From assembly GCA_036852015.1 (NCBI GenBank), contig JAANDG010000090.1, positions 1 to 64,000 on the forward strand: a stretch of 64,000 bases of DNA, in the 5' to 3' direction. The translations under genes were made by a program, and so were the position numbers. Every line of letters starts with the position of its first letter. Within the stretch, counting starts at the first letter, position 1. This document shows positions 48,322-61,500 of the stretch, piece by piece. Source of the stretch: Pelodera strongyloides. Taxonomy: Eukaryota > Nematoda > Chromadorea > Rhabditida > Rhabditidae. A model generated the notes under the pieces. The model searched no databases and was not told the DNA's origin. It worked only from the letters and a program-made list of their open reading frames with translations.

Positions 48322-49358
48322 TGTCGATCAGTTATCATGACCTTTGTCATTGAATCCGGCGAAAAGAGTTTGAAAGATGAATTTATACTTCGAACTTGAA
48401 CAGTTTCGGGTTTGGAACTAGGAATTAGGTCCAGGATTTAGGAGTGGTGGCGTAGAGTAGAGACGTATAGTATCAATTGTCGATTACTGTACTTTATGGG
48501 CGGAAGGGGAATAGTGTTTTCTATTGGATGGATGTTCACAGAGAACTGTGCAACTCGGTTCATTGTTCGTTTCAACGATGGCCTCTCATACTCAGACAAC
48601 ACTCCAAATAGGGAGAGAGTGGACCCTTTAGGGGAACAAGAACAAATGTCCAAAAACAGACAAAACAACACGGGAAAACTGGACACTGAAACGGGGAGAT
48701 GAGCCCAAAAGTAGGAAAGTAAGCTGATTATGAGCGGTAATTTTCCGTCAGAATTGTGGAAATGTATATCAGTCGTGGACATGTGAAACCAGAATTGGAG
48801 AGAATTAATACAAGTAACTCCGCACACAACCCCTCCACTATATATGTATACCGGTTCAATTATTGATATTACCAATTGATATTTGACCTCGAATTTTCGA
48901 CTTCCCTTTATTTGTACAAGTGCGACCATGTTTCGGTTGATAGCGCACTTTGCTAGCGCAGATTACACACAACGGAGTGTGTTTTAAGTTTTAGGATTGG
49001 TTCCGCGTATTAATTTTTTAACAACGCATAAACAAAATTAATTCCGGGTTTTTGTCCATTCAGCATAAACTGTCAGTGGTACTAATGTGAAAGTTTACTT
49101 AAAATTGGGTTTGTTTCTTTGCTCATGGAGCTGAACTGGAAATCCGTTAAATAAAACTTCCGTGATTTCCGGAGCCTTCTTCTATTCTTATTCCATTTTA
49201 TCAGTTTCTATTGCTTTTGCCTGCTTCTTTTGTCTCTGTGTATTCAGCCTTGTCTATTACAAACCAAATACTAAAACGACACGTCTCTCGAGTAGAACAG
49301 AATTGATTATTTGTGATTTCACTACATATTTGGAACGGCTGACTTCTTGTCGTCTTAA
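48322..49358. other. Divergent intergenic region, WAP and EF-hand 2 genes
   Basis: Should contain promoters for both flanking genes. A 163-codon minus-strand frame at 48,438-48,929 overlaps a 68-codon plus-strand frame; neither shows a domain, a signal peptide or splice structure that I can support. Confidence 0.5.
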
Positions 49359-50686
49359 ATGAATACGTCAACTAATATCCTTATATTACTAGCTATTATT
49401 TCCACAGGTGAGGTGTAACTTGAGCTTGTAGTAATTAACTATGAACTAAGTTCGTAGGCTCTTAAATTTCTTTGTTTCAGTTTTTTTGTGTGTACATGTT
49501 CCATCTGAATATTATTTATTATTAAATTTATTAGTGTAGTAGTTTATTCTTGCGATTATATTGTAACAACCTGCATTGTAATTGAACTGCTTTGCAATTT
49601 TCATTTTTTTTTATGCAGCGCTATGTGAACAACCACACGCAGGATTTGCAAATGATAAGGAAGTTCACGATGAACAGTAAGTTTGTAAATTTAGAATACT
49701 CGAGCATTCACGGGGATAAATAAACATTATGAAGCTAGCATCTCCATTTGGTTTCTAGCGGAATTAAGTGTAAGAAAAGCTAACGCCTTGATTCTGTTTG
49801 TTGTGATTAATTTTTCAAATGTATAACCCTCATGGACGAAATATGTAATTCCCAGTTTTCAGTCACATAAAACAACATTTGGAGGACAAAATCGAGGTGG
49901 AAAAGTTGACGGAAGAACAGCAGAGGTATGTTCTGCCCCCTATCATTTGTTATTGCAAATAGCAAATGACTTGCAGTACCTATAGAGTTAACTTCGCACT
50001 CGCTGTTTTAGTTCAGTGCTCATTTGTTAATCAGTGAAAGTGAATGGAATTAATTTTTTCTATAACAAAGCTTATAATTTTATAATTCTTTAGAGTAACA
50101 GAAATTTTTTTCAGATTCCATTACTTTTCGATGCACGATTTGGACAAAGATACGCGGATTGATGGAATTGAGATATTGAAGGCACTTACACATACGCACG
50201 AGGGAGAGCAGGGTAAGTAACTATTTTACGTGCAGATAGAGGAAACGTATACGTCTGATAGGTGCGCCACAACAGCGCCGGGTCTGCCGTCGACACTCGG
50301 GTCCAATTACAGCGCGGCGACATCGCAAATACCACTCCTAATACCTAATTTTAGGACCCGGAGAACCAATCGACAATGAAGATAATATGGCGCAAATGGT
50401 GGACGCAGTTCTTAAAGATATGGATATTGATGGAGATGGGTAAATATACTTTTAAGGGTTAAGCTCGCGAAAACTACTTTTTGTTACTCTTCCCCAACGC
50501 GACTTTAGTGGGAACTCTCACAAACCAAAACCTTACATCCTGATCATCAAACATATTCTCAAAATGTTATAAATTTGAAACATTTTATGGTTGCCTTACA
50601 TATGTACTGCAACTGGAGTTCAATAATTGTAATTTTGTTTTAGATATATTGACTTCGCAGAATACATGAAGAAGTTCAGACAATAG
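49359..50686 (+). CDS. MCFD2-like EF-hand protein, second paralog
   Basis: Exons 49359-49407, 49619-49676, 49863-49925, 50115-50212, 50355-50439, 50644-50686 join in frame to 131 aa ending TAG, close to human MCFD2 (146 aa). A signal peptide (NILILLAIISTALC) leads into HIKQHLEDKIEVEKLTEEQQ and RFHYFSMHDLD. The EF-hand loops are DLDKDTRIDGIE and DMDIDGDGYIDFAE, with consensus calcium ligands. This is the bare MCFD2 layout without the Gln-rich ends of the gene at 22,324-26,870, so the two are likely diverged paralogs of one cargo-receptor subunit that pairs with a LMAN1-type lectin in the early secretory pathway. No acceptor is adjacent to the start. An AATAAA signal follows at 50,872. Confidence 0.9.
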
Positions 50687-51655
50687 TCAACAGGATGCGG
50701 GTCTAATTAATATCTTGATTTTGATGTCGTTTTTATTAGCATTTGATAATAATTGTGTAAATTACGGCTGTATATGTATTTGCTTCTCTGTGCGCAAGAG
50801 AAATACACATAGGTAAGACTTGAACTCTGAAATTGACTTTACCTTCTTTGTTATATAATATTGTTGTTATTAATAAATAGTTTTGTTGCTCATTGAAGTT
50901 TTCTGTTTTTCTCTTCCTCTCTTCCCCTTCACTTCCTTCCATTCTCTCTCTCTCTCCCCCCTCTCTCTCCCTTACCTCTCCCCTCCTCGCCACTATTGTA
51001 CACGTCAAAGTTACGTCACACTCACACCCAATGGCTACCGTAATATGAGTCATCACAAAAATCAGGTTATGTCCTGCCAATTCCAACACACAAACAATGG
51101 TACAGTACTTATTATTTACGCGAAGAAAGTCATTATGTGCACATGTACTTACTCTAGCGATATACGAAAATGATAACTTGATGAGCCAATAAGTTGATCA
51201 TTACGTACGCCATCATGGCAGAAGACATGCAGTGAGTGGCATGAAATAATAGAAATCTTTTATGGGTGCAATAGATAGAGCTGACTGCTGACAGGGTGAA
51301 ATTAAATTGGGTATTCCAACTTGGAAAACGACAATGTATATATATAGATCATAGATGTAATTCAGGTCAGATGACGGCGAAGTTCTTCTATTTATACTAA
51401 GGTGAATAGAATCACTGTAGGTTAATATCACACAATCAGTGTTAAAGTCGGGAAAAAATGACGTGGGTGTAACTTTATTTGCAAGAACGCTTTAATAACA
51501 ACCACACTTATTCAGAAAAAATGATTTTCATATTTTCGGAAAGAATTTAGCCGCCGCGGCATTGCATTACACAACACAATGATCATTGAGCACCAAAAGT
51601 TCTACGAGTATTTGAATTATTTTGTTGACTTAGTAGATGTAGCGGGGTCGAGAGT

Positions 51656-51712
<57 letters not shown>

Positions 51713-54700
51713 GAGTAATAAAAATAATTCAACAAGAGAGACAGAGAGAGAGAGAGAAAGAAACACATATCCATCATCCATCAGTCTCATACCATTCTTG
51801 CCCCATGAGTACCCTTTCCCACCCAATTCACACCCTCTGTACCATTCCCGGGGGTGTGTTAGTCTCTAGTTCAGTCTGATTTCGCGCAGTCCTCCCACAT
51901 AGAGACCGGTTGCCGCAGTAGTCCTTTGAATGCTCTCCCCATCCCATTTTCCCCTTCCTTCCTCTCTTTCACTATAGATCAACCAATTATCGATTATCTT
52001 CTTATCCATCAACATTTATCATTAGAAATTAGAAATTAGAATCAGCAGCTAAATCGCTAAATGAAAAAAATTCAGTAGTCATGTAGTCATGTTATTTCCG
52101 ACAAAGGCAAAGGATTAATCCATTTTTAGTCCTGAACAGCTCATATAAATGATAAATAACTAGAAAAGTACCCGGAGATGTGACATACTTCATTTCTATT
52201 GGCTTACAAATACGTTTTGTAACAATGACTCTGAAATTATACTCATGTTTTTGTGTTGTCATTGTAAACTGCAATATTGCAAGTTCTTATTGATATGTAG
52301 CAGTATTGTCAGATGTGCCAGTTGGATTTCTTGTTCTCTTGACTTTTAAACTAATCAAATGTGTACATGATAATGACCTTGATGATTTACTAGTTTCGGC
52401 ACTTCTTGAATATAGTATAGATAGTAAACTCCTCACTTTTTAAGTTTGTAATCTATATATGCTTGTTTTTTTATTGTTTACTCAAGTTATGTTTTTGTTA
52501 TGTTTTGATAGTATTACTTTTATCTATATTACCTTACAATTTTTTTGTTTATTTGTTTGTTTGTTCACATGCTGTTGCAGTTAACTAGTATTAGTAGAGC
52601 TGTTTTGAATTTTTTACGCCTCCCTAAAAAAAATCAACTGCAAAACATCCTGTCGTCTTATAATTTAGTTATTGTGGTATCTATTTTTGGCAACGTTATT
52701 TTTTTTCTACAAATCATAGTATCAATAAATGTATAGCAGTTTCAACGCTTGTAATGCTCCTTACTTGGTTTGTAGGGTGAGGGGTTTCCTTTATGACTGA
52801 CATAAATTAAACACACATGACACAGCTTTCGATTTGTAAACCTTTTCCATATTCCATACTTTTCCTCGAGGCAAACGACCTTGTGTGCGAGTCGGCACTT
52901 ATCAGCCAAGAAAACCAACAAGTGTGGGCTTGTGTTTCATAATATATAAGCAATATTATCTAGCAGGATACTATTGTTGGCATAAGTTACGTTGTTTAGT
53001 CAGTTTAGTAGAAGTATTGGAAAACGTGTCGTGCCAAAAGTCTTGTCAAAAACCCCACAATCATGCTAGTTTTGTGGATGTTGCTAATCACCAGAGGAAC
53101 TCTATTTTTGTGCACTCAGTTATATTTGTTTCATGGTTTTAGTTTCGAAGCCAAATCGCCGTTCAGAATTGACAAACAATCAAACAGCCACTGTTTTAGT
53201 TAGGAGCCCGGAAATACATTTCGATCATAGTTTTGACAATTGTATATAATATATTGATTTTATGTGATTTTCCTTTACGTTAAAATCACGGAAAACTTGC
53301 AGTTAAACGATAAACAAATGCGCACCCGTTCTTCGGTATTAGTATCGTATGACCTGGGTAGTCAGGTAATGAATGCATACTGTAAATAACATTCTGTCTC
53401 TTTTCGTGGTGTTGGTGTCCTTTTGCCGCTCAATTTTTCTTTTTGTAAAGAAATTGACAACGTTTGTAATTTTGACAAGACTTTTTTGAAAACACTTTTC
53501 TTATGTTTCCATGCGCATGCCACACTCAAACTGTTCATCATATCTTTCTTCACATCTCTGCTGTTCGCCATTGATCACGTGATTATAACTTATAATTATA
53601 ACTGAGCTGTTTTAAAAAGAACATAAAATTCCAATGAAACAATGAAAAAAGAACAGGCTAGTTTCTTGCATATGTATAATAGATTCTCGCAACAATAATT
53701 TTTGTAGTAGCAGTAACAAAGTTGGCGCTCGAAGCACATTCATACCATAAACATAGCATACCCATGTTAGTAAGGGTATGCTACTAGGGGCGTCGGAAAA
53801 AGATGCATGAATTATTTCACACGTTTGTAGAAGTTCTCGCTTGTATTTGTGTAAGATTTTGATTTTGCTGTTTTACTCAATCTCTTGAATTTCTCGTATT
53901 ACAGAATTCCTCCCCCCCCCGTCACTTCCTCTCTTTCTCAGACTTTTGTGTAAATAAAGATCTTATGTTCCCTTTTTATTTACTGTGCCAATCAATGCAA
54001 GGATTAATCGATCTTGGCCATGCTCATGCTAACTTCCTTTAGAATAATTAAATAAGATTTTCTTTATAACACATGATAAAGAGCGTTCTCGCAAGATGCG
54101 TGCGAAATGCATGCCACTTTTTCACGCCGCGCGCACGCCGTTACCATGCTACCATGCCGCGAAGACGACAACTTTCAAGTTGAGTCGTGAGGGTAGAATT
54201 CATTTTACACTTTTTAATAAAAACATTTGATGACCTTGTCCTAAAATTTAGTTTCCTCGTTAGTACAATGATTCGCCGCCAAGTTGAATTTTTCGCGAGT
54301 AAATGTCGTAGGTCCCTTTTTCGTAGGTAATCATTTCATCTATCGGACATCATTTTTACATTAAATACCAAATAAAATACTCTACTATTCAAAGGTTGCA
54401 CAAAGTATTTGTTCTTTCATCGGTCGTTAAGCTTTGTTTAGCGTAAAGATTAGGCGTTTTCTGAATGGGTTTCATGAGTAAGAAGTAAGATCCTCAATCG
54501 CTATTTTAGTCTTTCGATCGCTGACGTACCACTTTCTGAGTTGTATGTAACTATGTTATTATATCAGGCATAAATTACTAAAATATTTAAATTCACACTA
54601 TGCTAAGAAATAATTTTCTTTCAAAATCCACCCAATTTTGTCTCCTGCACGACATTTTTAGCCACAAAAATTCTACTGAAGATGTCACATAAGAAATTAT

Positions 54701-55529
54701 GCATTTGTTTATATAAAAAAAACCAAGTTCACTCAGTGAGCATTTCCTGCGTCAATCAATAAGCCTTCAACACGGTAATCCGTCGCGGATTATAATTCGA
54801 CCCAAACAATTGAACAGTAGTCAGTCATGCACATCATAAAGTTTGGAAAGTTTGGTAAAATGGTCAACATCAGCACCGTTGGTTCTTGTCCATAAATACC
54901 GCTTGAAACCCATAGTCAGTTAAAAATCATTTGAATCAAGGCTACTTGCCATCATGTATAATGATCTTTTTTGGACCATATGATGATATGATGATATGAT
55001 ACATAATTTATTTTGTCCTTTTTTGTGAGGACCGCATCTCGGAATTTAACTTTCTACTCTCAAGTCGTCTTTTTTAAATAACAACTATTTGCAATTATTG
55101 CAACATTGCAACCAAGTTTAAAATTTAAAATTCCTCATTTAAAATTCGGCATTAGTTTTGTTTATTAAAAAACGGTAAAGACTAAATAAAGATTTTCTAA
55201 ATGAAGGGAATGGAATTTGTTGCTGCTACACATTACGCTCCATTAAGACACATTTTCTTTACCCTTTTAACCAATTTCCTTTGAGAGAAAACTCCCTTTC
55301 TCCCCTCGCTGATTTCACGGCACGTGATAAATAGAATCAAATTTAAAAATAGTTCGTTTCTGTGTTCCGTTCACTATGCTACAGGCTACAGTGATATCTA
55401 CAGCAGTAATATACTAACCGTTATCGATACTGTATGTCTATGATTTATCGGTTGAAAATTCATACCATGTATCGTACCTAATACTGTACCATATTCCATA
55501 TCCCTTTCAGCGTCTCATCCCTCTACTGG
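50687..55529. other. Gene-poor intergenic region
   Basis: A 4.8 kb AT-rich region with an AATAAA at 50,872-50,877 (for the upstream gene), a CT-rich tract at about 50,905-50,995, a (GA)n microsatellite, and an ATATGATG tandem run near 54,975-55,000. It ends in the kinase gene promoter with CCCTTTCAG at 55,510. I found no supported exon on either strand. Confidence 0.6.
51659..51709. repeat. (GA)n microsatellite
   Basis: About 25 uninterrupted GA units, followed by a second shorter GA run near 51,737-51,760. Confidence 0.95.
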
Positions 55530-58500
55530 ATGGATGTGTCTCTACTTCGTTTGTCTCTTTTCTCCCTCCTAGTCCTCCCTCAAACCTTCAGTGCTCTATC
55601 GTCACTCTCTCAGGAAGAGATCTGCTTCCACCGATGTAAAGCACGATGCGTGAATACAAGGACAGTGGTACGTTAAAGACTAATTAATATCTTCAGACTT
55701 AAGACAACCTTGTTTGAGCTTTTTGCAAGTTCGCGTAACCTATGAATAACCTGGGAACATAATTGCTTCCAACGGATGGCGAGAGACTGGAGGAGCAGAG
55801 ATCCAGAGTGAGGTAGATAGGATAGGGAGGTAAAGAGAAAGATAGAGATAGATAGAGAGAGAACAAGAGATATCGAGGTAAAAGAGGTAAGGATTCTCGC
55901 GCTTATAATTAATGCTGCTTCAGAATACCTCTGCAACTTTACTCTTCGACTGTGGCGAACGATGTCAAAAGTATAGGACGAAGGAATTCTGCGTGAGTTA
56001 TTTGGCGCGCATTGTGTTCCAATTATTGTATTTATTTTATTGGGCAAATGACCCATCATGTATGTATGTATGTATGTATGTAATTTAGACACCAAGGTAA
56101 AGAATCTACAGTCTTTTTTAATAATTTTAACAAATATATAGTAAATAATGTGTAGAATTTAAGAATGGGGATGAAGATTGTCTCTCTACATGTTCTGACC
56201 TCGGGGCCCCTTCCAAACTGTCTGCACCCTCGTCTCCCAAATATAGTAGACTGAACGATGGAGGCGTGACCATCTCATGGAATACTGTAGCAGATGCCGT
56301 CTATTATGTGGTACATTACAAATTGAAGGACGATTCCGGATATGCACAAGATATGCAGATGGTCGGTGGTTCTTTTTTTTCATTTTCTTAAAGAGAACTA
56401 CCAGCCGGTTTTTGAAACGTATCTCAAGTACTTGTATTCCTATGGATTTATGCAACGTGGGGTCTAATTGGGGTCCAGTTTTTATTCTAATTTTTGCCCA
56501 TTTGCATATGCTGCATAAGAAAGCAGGTGTACGCAATGCGTTTCAAACACCGACCGGTATTTCGCTTTAAATAATAATAATAATTTATTACATCAGGGAG
56601 ATGCGCACAAAAGCATGGACAGGAACTGATCTGACAGAAAGTCAAAGAAAATTCGAGCTATAAATTGCCTGAAGTCTAAATAAGATTTCCCTGTTTATAT
56701 ATTGGGATTTCAGGAATCCACCTCTCCGACCGTCACAAACTTCAGTGTACAGAAGATTAATTTCTGTGATTCTTTTTCCATTCGAGTTCTTGCTGTGTCA
56801 GAAAATGGTAAGCGACAATCCACCAGCTCTTTGTTTTCTAAATTGCTACGTCTTTTTTTTTTGAAGGTAAGATTTTTTGAAGGTAATTAGGTGCTAGCAT
56901 GAATTTAGTTGAACTCGCAACTTCACAGTCAGTGTATTTTGAGCGATAATGTGTAATAATGGTTTATTGGTTGACAGTCAATACAAAGTACGAAGAAAGA
57001 ACGCCTACTAAGAGACAGAGCTTCACAACGGTTGCTTGATGTAGGTTGCTCGAATAGTAACATATTGTAATTGATAGTGTATTGTAAATACATAAAAGGT
57101 TTCCCTTGCAGGTGTAAGTCCTCCGTCCACCGAACTCGTTATTCCCCCTCCATCACCCAGTATAATAGATCCAAAGATGGAAGTGGAGGAATTGAAGTAT
57201 TTGGTGAGCGAGCGAATTATTTTATGCCTTTCCGTAATTCATACGAAATCATGAAATTTTTACCATCAAGATTGATCCATCAAGTTTGCTGATCATCTTT
57301 AACGCACATTATTTTTACATTCTCGTACTGTGTATATACTCTACCATTTGTCCATTTCGCGCCAATCCGGTAAAATTCCTCTAGTTTTGTTTCAACGCGG
57401 AGTACATGTTTACTAACGCGGAGTACATTAATGTTGATAGTTGATACACTGCTCCTCCTACGCACTACATTTAGTCTGATTCGCATACACAATTCGAATG
57501 CTTTAATTACGAACACAAATATTGAAAGGAATCCTTTTACTTGGCGGAATACCTACATCATTAGAGGAGTAAGATGTGTCTGTGCAAAACAGTTGGCAGT
57601 CGGGACAAAATAATTTTCCTTATTTCAGAACGAACCCTTCCGCACAGACTTTTACGAAGCAAACGGCACAATTCTATTGACGTTGGAATTTGTGAAGCCA
57701 GGTGAACATATATTTTCTCTAAAGTATTTTTTTATATTGTTAAAGGTATGATATAGCATGGAAAGGATGACATTCTTATAAACCAGAAGTACAGAATAAA
57801 ATTATACATGTAAGCACTCTAAAATTTTTTTCATGCTACTACTTTCAGATTGGCGTCTTGGTGCATCTGATCTCGAAGTGACCCCAATGTTCCACATGAT
57901 CAATTGTGAGGAGCCAGATCTCTCTCAAGGAGTGCCAGTGCCAGAGTTTGTCAGTTAATTAACTTGGATTTCAAAACAAATGCCCTAATTGTGTATGTTA
58001 GGTAGTTATTCCATGCGTTTGTCTCGTATTCATAATAACACCGGTCTGTGACAACTAGACGAATACCGCGCGGCTTTTGAGCGCCAGATTCTCGCGGCGC
58101 ACCGTGATAGTTTTATTGTGGATAGGCATATGCTCACATCGTGAATACACTATTAGGCAAGTTTCTTTCTTTGGCATGTCACGTAATTCATTATTTTTAG
58201 CTTGGAGGACCGCTGTCGAATACAGTGCAGACCAAACTCGGTTCTGATATGATGACTCGTTCATGTCGATTTGTGTATTACGTACAGAGTATGAAGAGTC
58301 TTCAGTGCAGAACAACTTCTTATGAGGAGAATCCACCGGCTGATGCCCTACAAACATTGGATATTAGTGTGTTTCTGTATTTTTCTTACCATTGGTCTTC
58401 TGATTAGCCCTTTTTCAATAGGAATAGATTTCAAGAGCAGCTTACAAGTTGAAATTAGTGAGAATTACATACATGTGAAAAAATGTCACTTGAAAGAGTA

Positions 58501-61500
58501 CCGTACTATGTGCATGCTATTTCCTTAGTAATAGAGTGCTCTACCAGATTGTGACACCGTGGAGGGAAGTCCGTGCAAGCAAGTCGATGTGTATCCACCT
58601 CCACTATGTGGGCAGACTTTGGCTGGAAATTACTCGGTGAGAGAAGATTTGCAAATTTTGCATTTCACACGTATAAAATAAAACACTCCAGCTCAGCCTA
58701 ACATATAGAACCAATCTCATGCAATTTCGCAATATTCAAGAGTTTGTTGGGTAAATTCAGGCACATCGATGAGTTATTTCTGCATAAATTTTTACTTAGG
58801 TATTAAATCATTCCAAACGGTATGAATTGGTGTCAATGCTACCAAGTCAATGTCCAAGTCAAAAGATGTCCAAAAATGTCCGGGCGTATGTTATACAGTA
58901 TGTTAATTGTGTTCTTTCAGCCAGTTTGGGATTCTGTTCCCAATACAAAAGACAACAAAGTAAGGTTCCCGGTCAACTACACAATAGTGCCTGCTTCGAC
59001 TAGAATGTCCTTCGAGTATTGGGTAGCATTCTATGGACCTGCCATAGAATTCAAAACTTCTAGTGAGGTTTGTTACCGAAACCTTTCTTATTTAACATTT
59101 TTGATTCATCATTTTTCAAAGACATATTTTTAGTCTAGGAGGCAAGCCTGAATATTACATACATCTAAATAGTCAGAATAGAGTTCATCCGTTCATCGTG
59201 TGAATTCATGTGCGCGTTTGCCAATCAATGTGTAACATTTCCGTATTCGTATTTCGAAGGCTTTCGCTTGGCTCCATTACTGAATACTAAACTTAAATGG
59301 ACCCAGTCGCTCAAAAAAACCAGCGTTCTTCACTATTTTCACCTGGGAGGTTTGGTGCACCTTATTCGTTCCAAGCGGCTGGATCCTTGCCTAAAACTAT
59401 GAAAAATGCTAAGCGAAGTCAAGTAGTTTGTTCACACACCACTTTGTCCATAGCTCTCTTGGTTTGGCGTGAGTTTATGCATTTGTCCAATACTTAATTG
59501 TGCACTTTTTTGCAGCAGATGGGGCAATCAGGCACCGCAGGCTGGCCCACAGTAATTATTTTCTTTATACAAATAAAGCACCTGCATGGGCTTTTTCAAG
59601 ATCACAGATTCTGCGTGCTGCTCTGGTCTGCATGTCTTAAGTTCTATGACCGCAACCTAACTATTAGAGTATCGGGGCATACACTGATGAAATTCGCACA
59701 ATCACCGCGCCAAAAACGGTGCCCCGCAATCGTGAGACGGCGGACCCAATCTGGTGCCAGGGGTAGGGCTACACGAAGGGGTATATAATTCCAGTTTGCG
59801 CATAAATGAGCCAAATGTGCGCCACAAGTGAGCCACATGAGCCATACTGGAATTGTACACATTTTTGCGCGTCTCATGCGCGGAGTGTGCATGCTCACCT
59901 TTGCTCTGAGGTATGCCAACGCCAATAAGTCAGTCGCTTAGAATAATTGCTGGGAGGGAAGGCGGTTGCAATCTGGGCTTACTGTGTCCTGTCGTTTTGT
60001 TAGTGTGTTGTGTGTTTACCGTCCTTTTTTTTATTTAATTCCTCTCGATAGCGTGCTTGAAACTTGAACCCCTTTATAAGAGTGCATGGTCAGAAAATAG
60101 GAAAATCATAACGTTTTGCCTAGACTAGTCTCGAGTCCTCGGAAAATGCTGCTGTGTATTATCACTAGCTTCCAATAAAGAATAACATTTTATGTCAAAA
60201 TTCCTCTCGTCTGTCCCCCAGTTTTGTTGTCACAAAAAATCTATCATGAACGCCTTATTGAACGGTTTATTAAAACTAATTTTAGCCTATTTTTATTTAT
60301 AGACTGAATTCATGGGAGTGAATATGACCAAAGTGATGGGAAATACAACGACATGCAGCCATTTCTCACCCGATGGACATTGTTTGGTATGGATTCAAGA
60401 AATACCTAGGCTGGCCATGAGAACTACGTCAAGGCTTAGGATTTAGCTCCAGTTGCAACCAATAAGACACGTTCGATATTCGTACATGTAGTAAAGTAAA
60501 GATAACGGACACCCTGTTATGTCAACCGAAATCCGCAGAAAGGGTGCAGGGGTGTCTTGCAGAGAAAGACGCCATTTCCATATTTAAGCTTCCCTGTGGC
60601 CAATCGTGAAGCCGTATTTTTTACATTGATACCTAACATGAGTTACTTTTTATGACAATCTCAACATTCAGAATGCAAAATTGCAGAACCATACCGGCAA
60701 CTGGGTTCTGATCCCCGAAGTGCACTGGAACCTTCTCTACGGAGTCATGTTTTGTGGGGTACGGGATGTCAGAAATCTCACCTTCCCGGGAATCGGAGGC
60801 GGACGAGCTACTAAACTGAGGGCTGAAAGGATATTTGTTGATAGGAAAGGTTAGAAAAGTGGATAGATGAAAGCCATATCGGTGTGATATTTATAGATGA
60901 AAGCCGTATCAGCGTGATATTTATCTATAGAGAATATGAAATATTGACTGATTAAATTACGACGTCGAGCCGAGAAAATCTAATAATAATGATCCTAGTC
61001 CTAGCCATGTACACTTGCACATGAGACTCCAGGCGAAAGCTTATTGTGTGACTATAGTTATTCAGTTAGATTTCAAAATGACAAGTCTCGTGGTCAGAAA
61101 AGTGGCTAGGAGCTCACGCAACCCTAAGAGACCCTAATACATGTTGTAACCGTTAAACTCTCCCAGTCCTATATCTTTTATAAATCGTGGTTTACTCTCC
61201 AAAAATCTTCCTTCTTTCAGCTTATCAAAAGGACCATACTGGCCTGATCGTTGGTTTGGTGGTTGGACTTTTTGTGCTCTTCTCTCTTCTAATCATTGCT
61301 TTCTGTATCTACCGTAATCGGAAGCAAGCTCTCGAGAACAGAAAGTTCCAGATTAAGCTAGCACAAATGGAAAGAGAGAAAGAGAATCGATATACTGAAT
61401 TCCCCAAGAAGTGAGTGCTCTTTGCTAACAAGAAGAAACTGTTTAGAAATAAATTCAGACATCAAAAGTGTGAAAATACAATAACAGGTCGTAGCAGGGA

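Noticed and set aside
51579..51869. Open frames over the (GA)n tract
   Set aside because: Arg-Glu and Leu-Ser runs are simple translation of the microsatellite.
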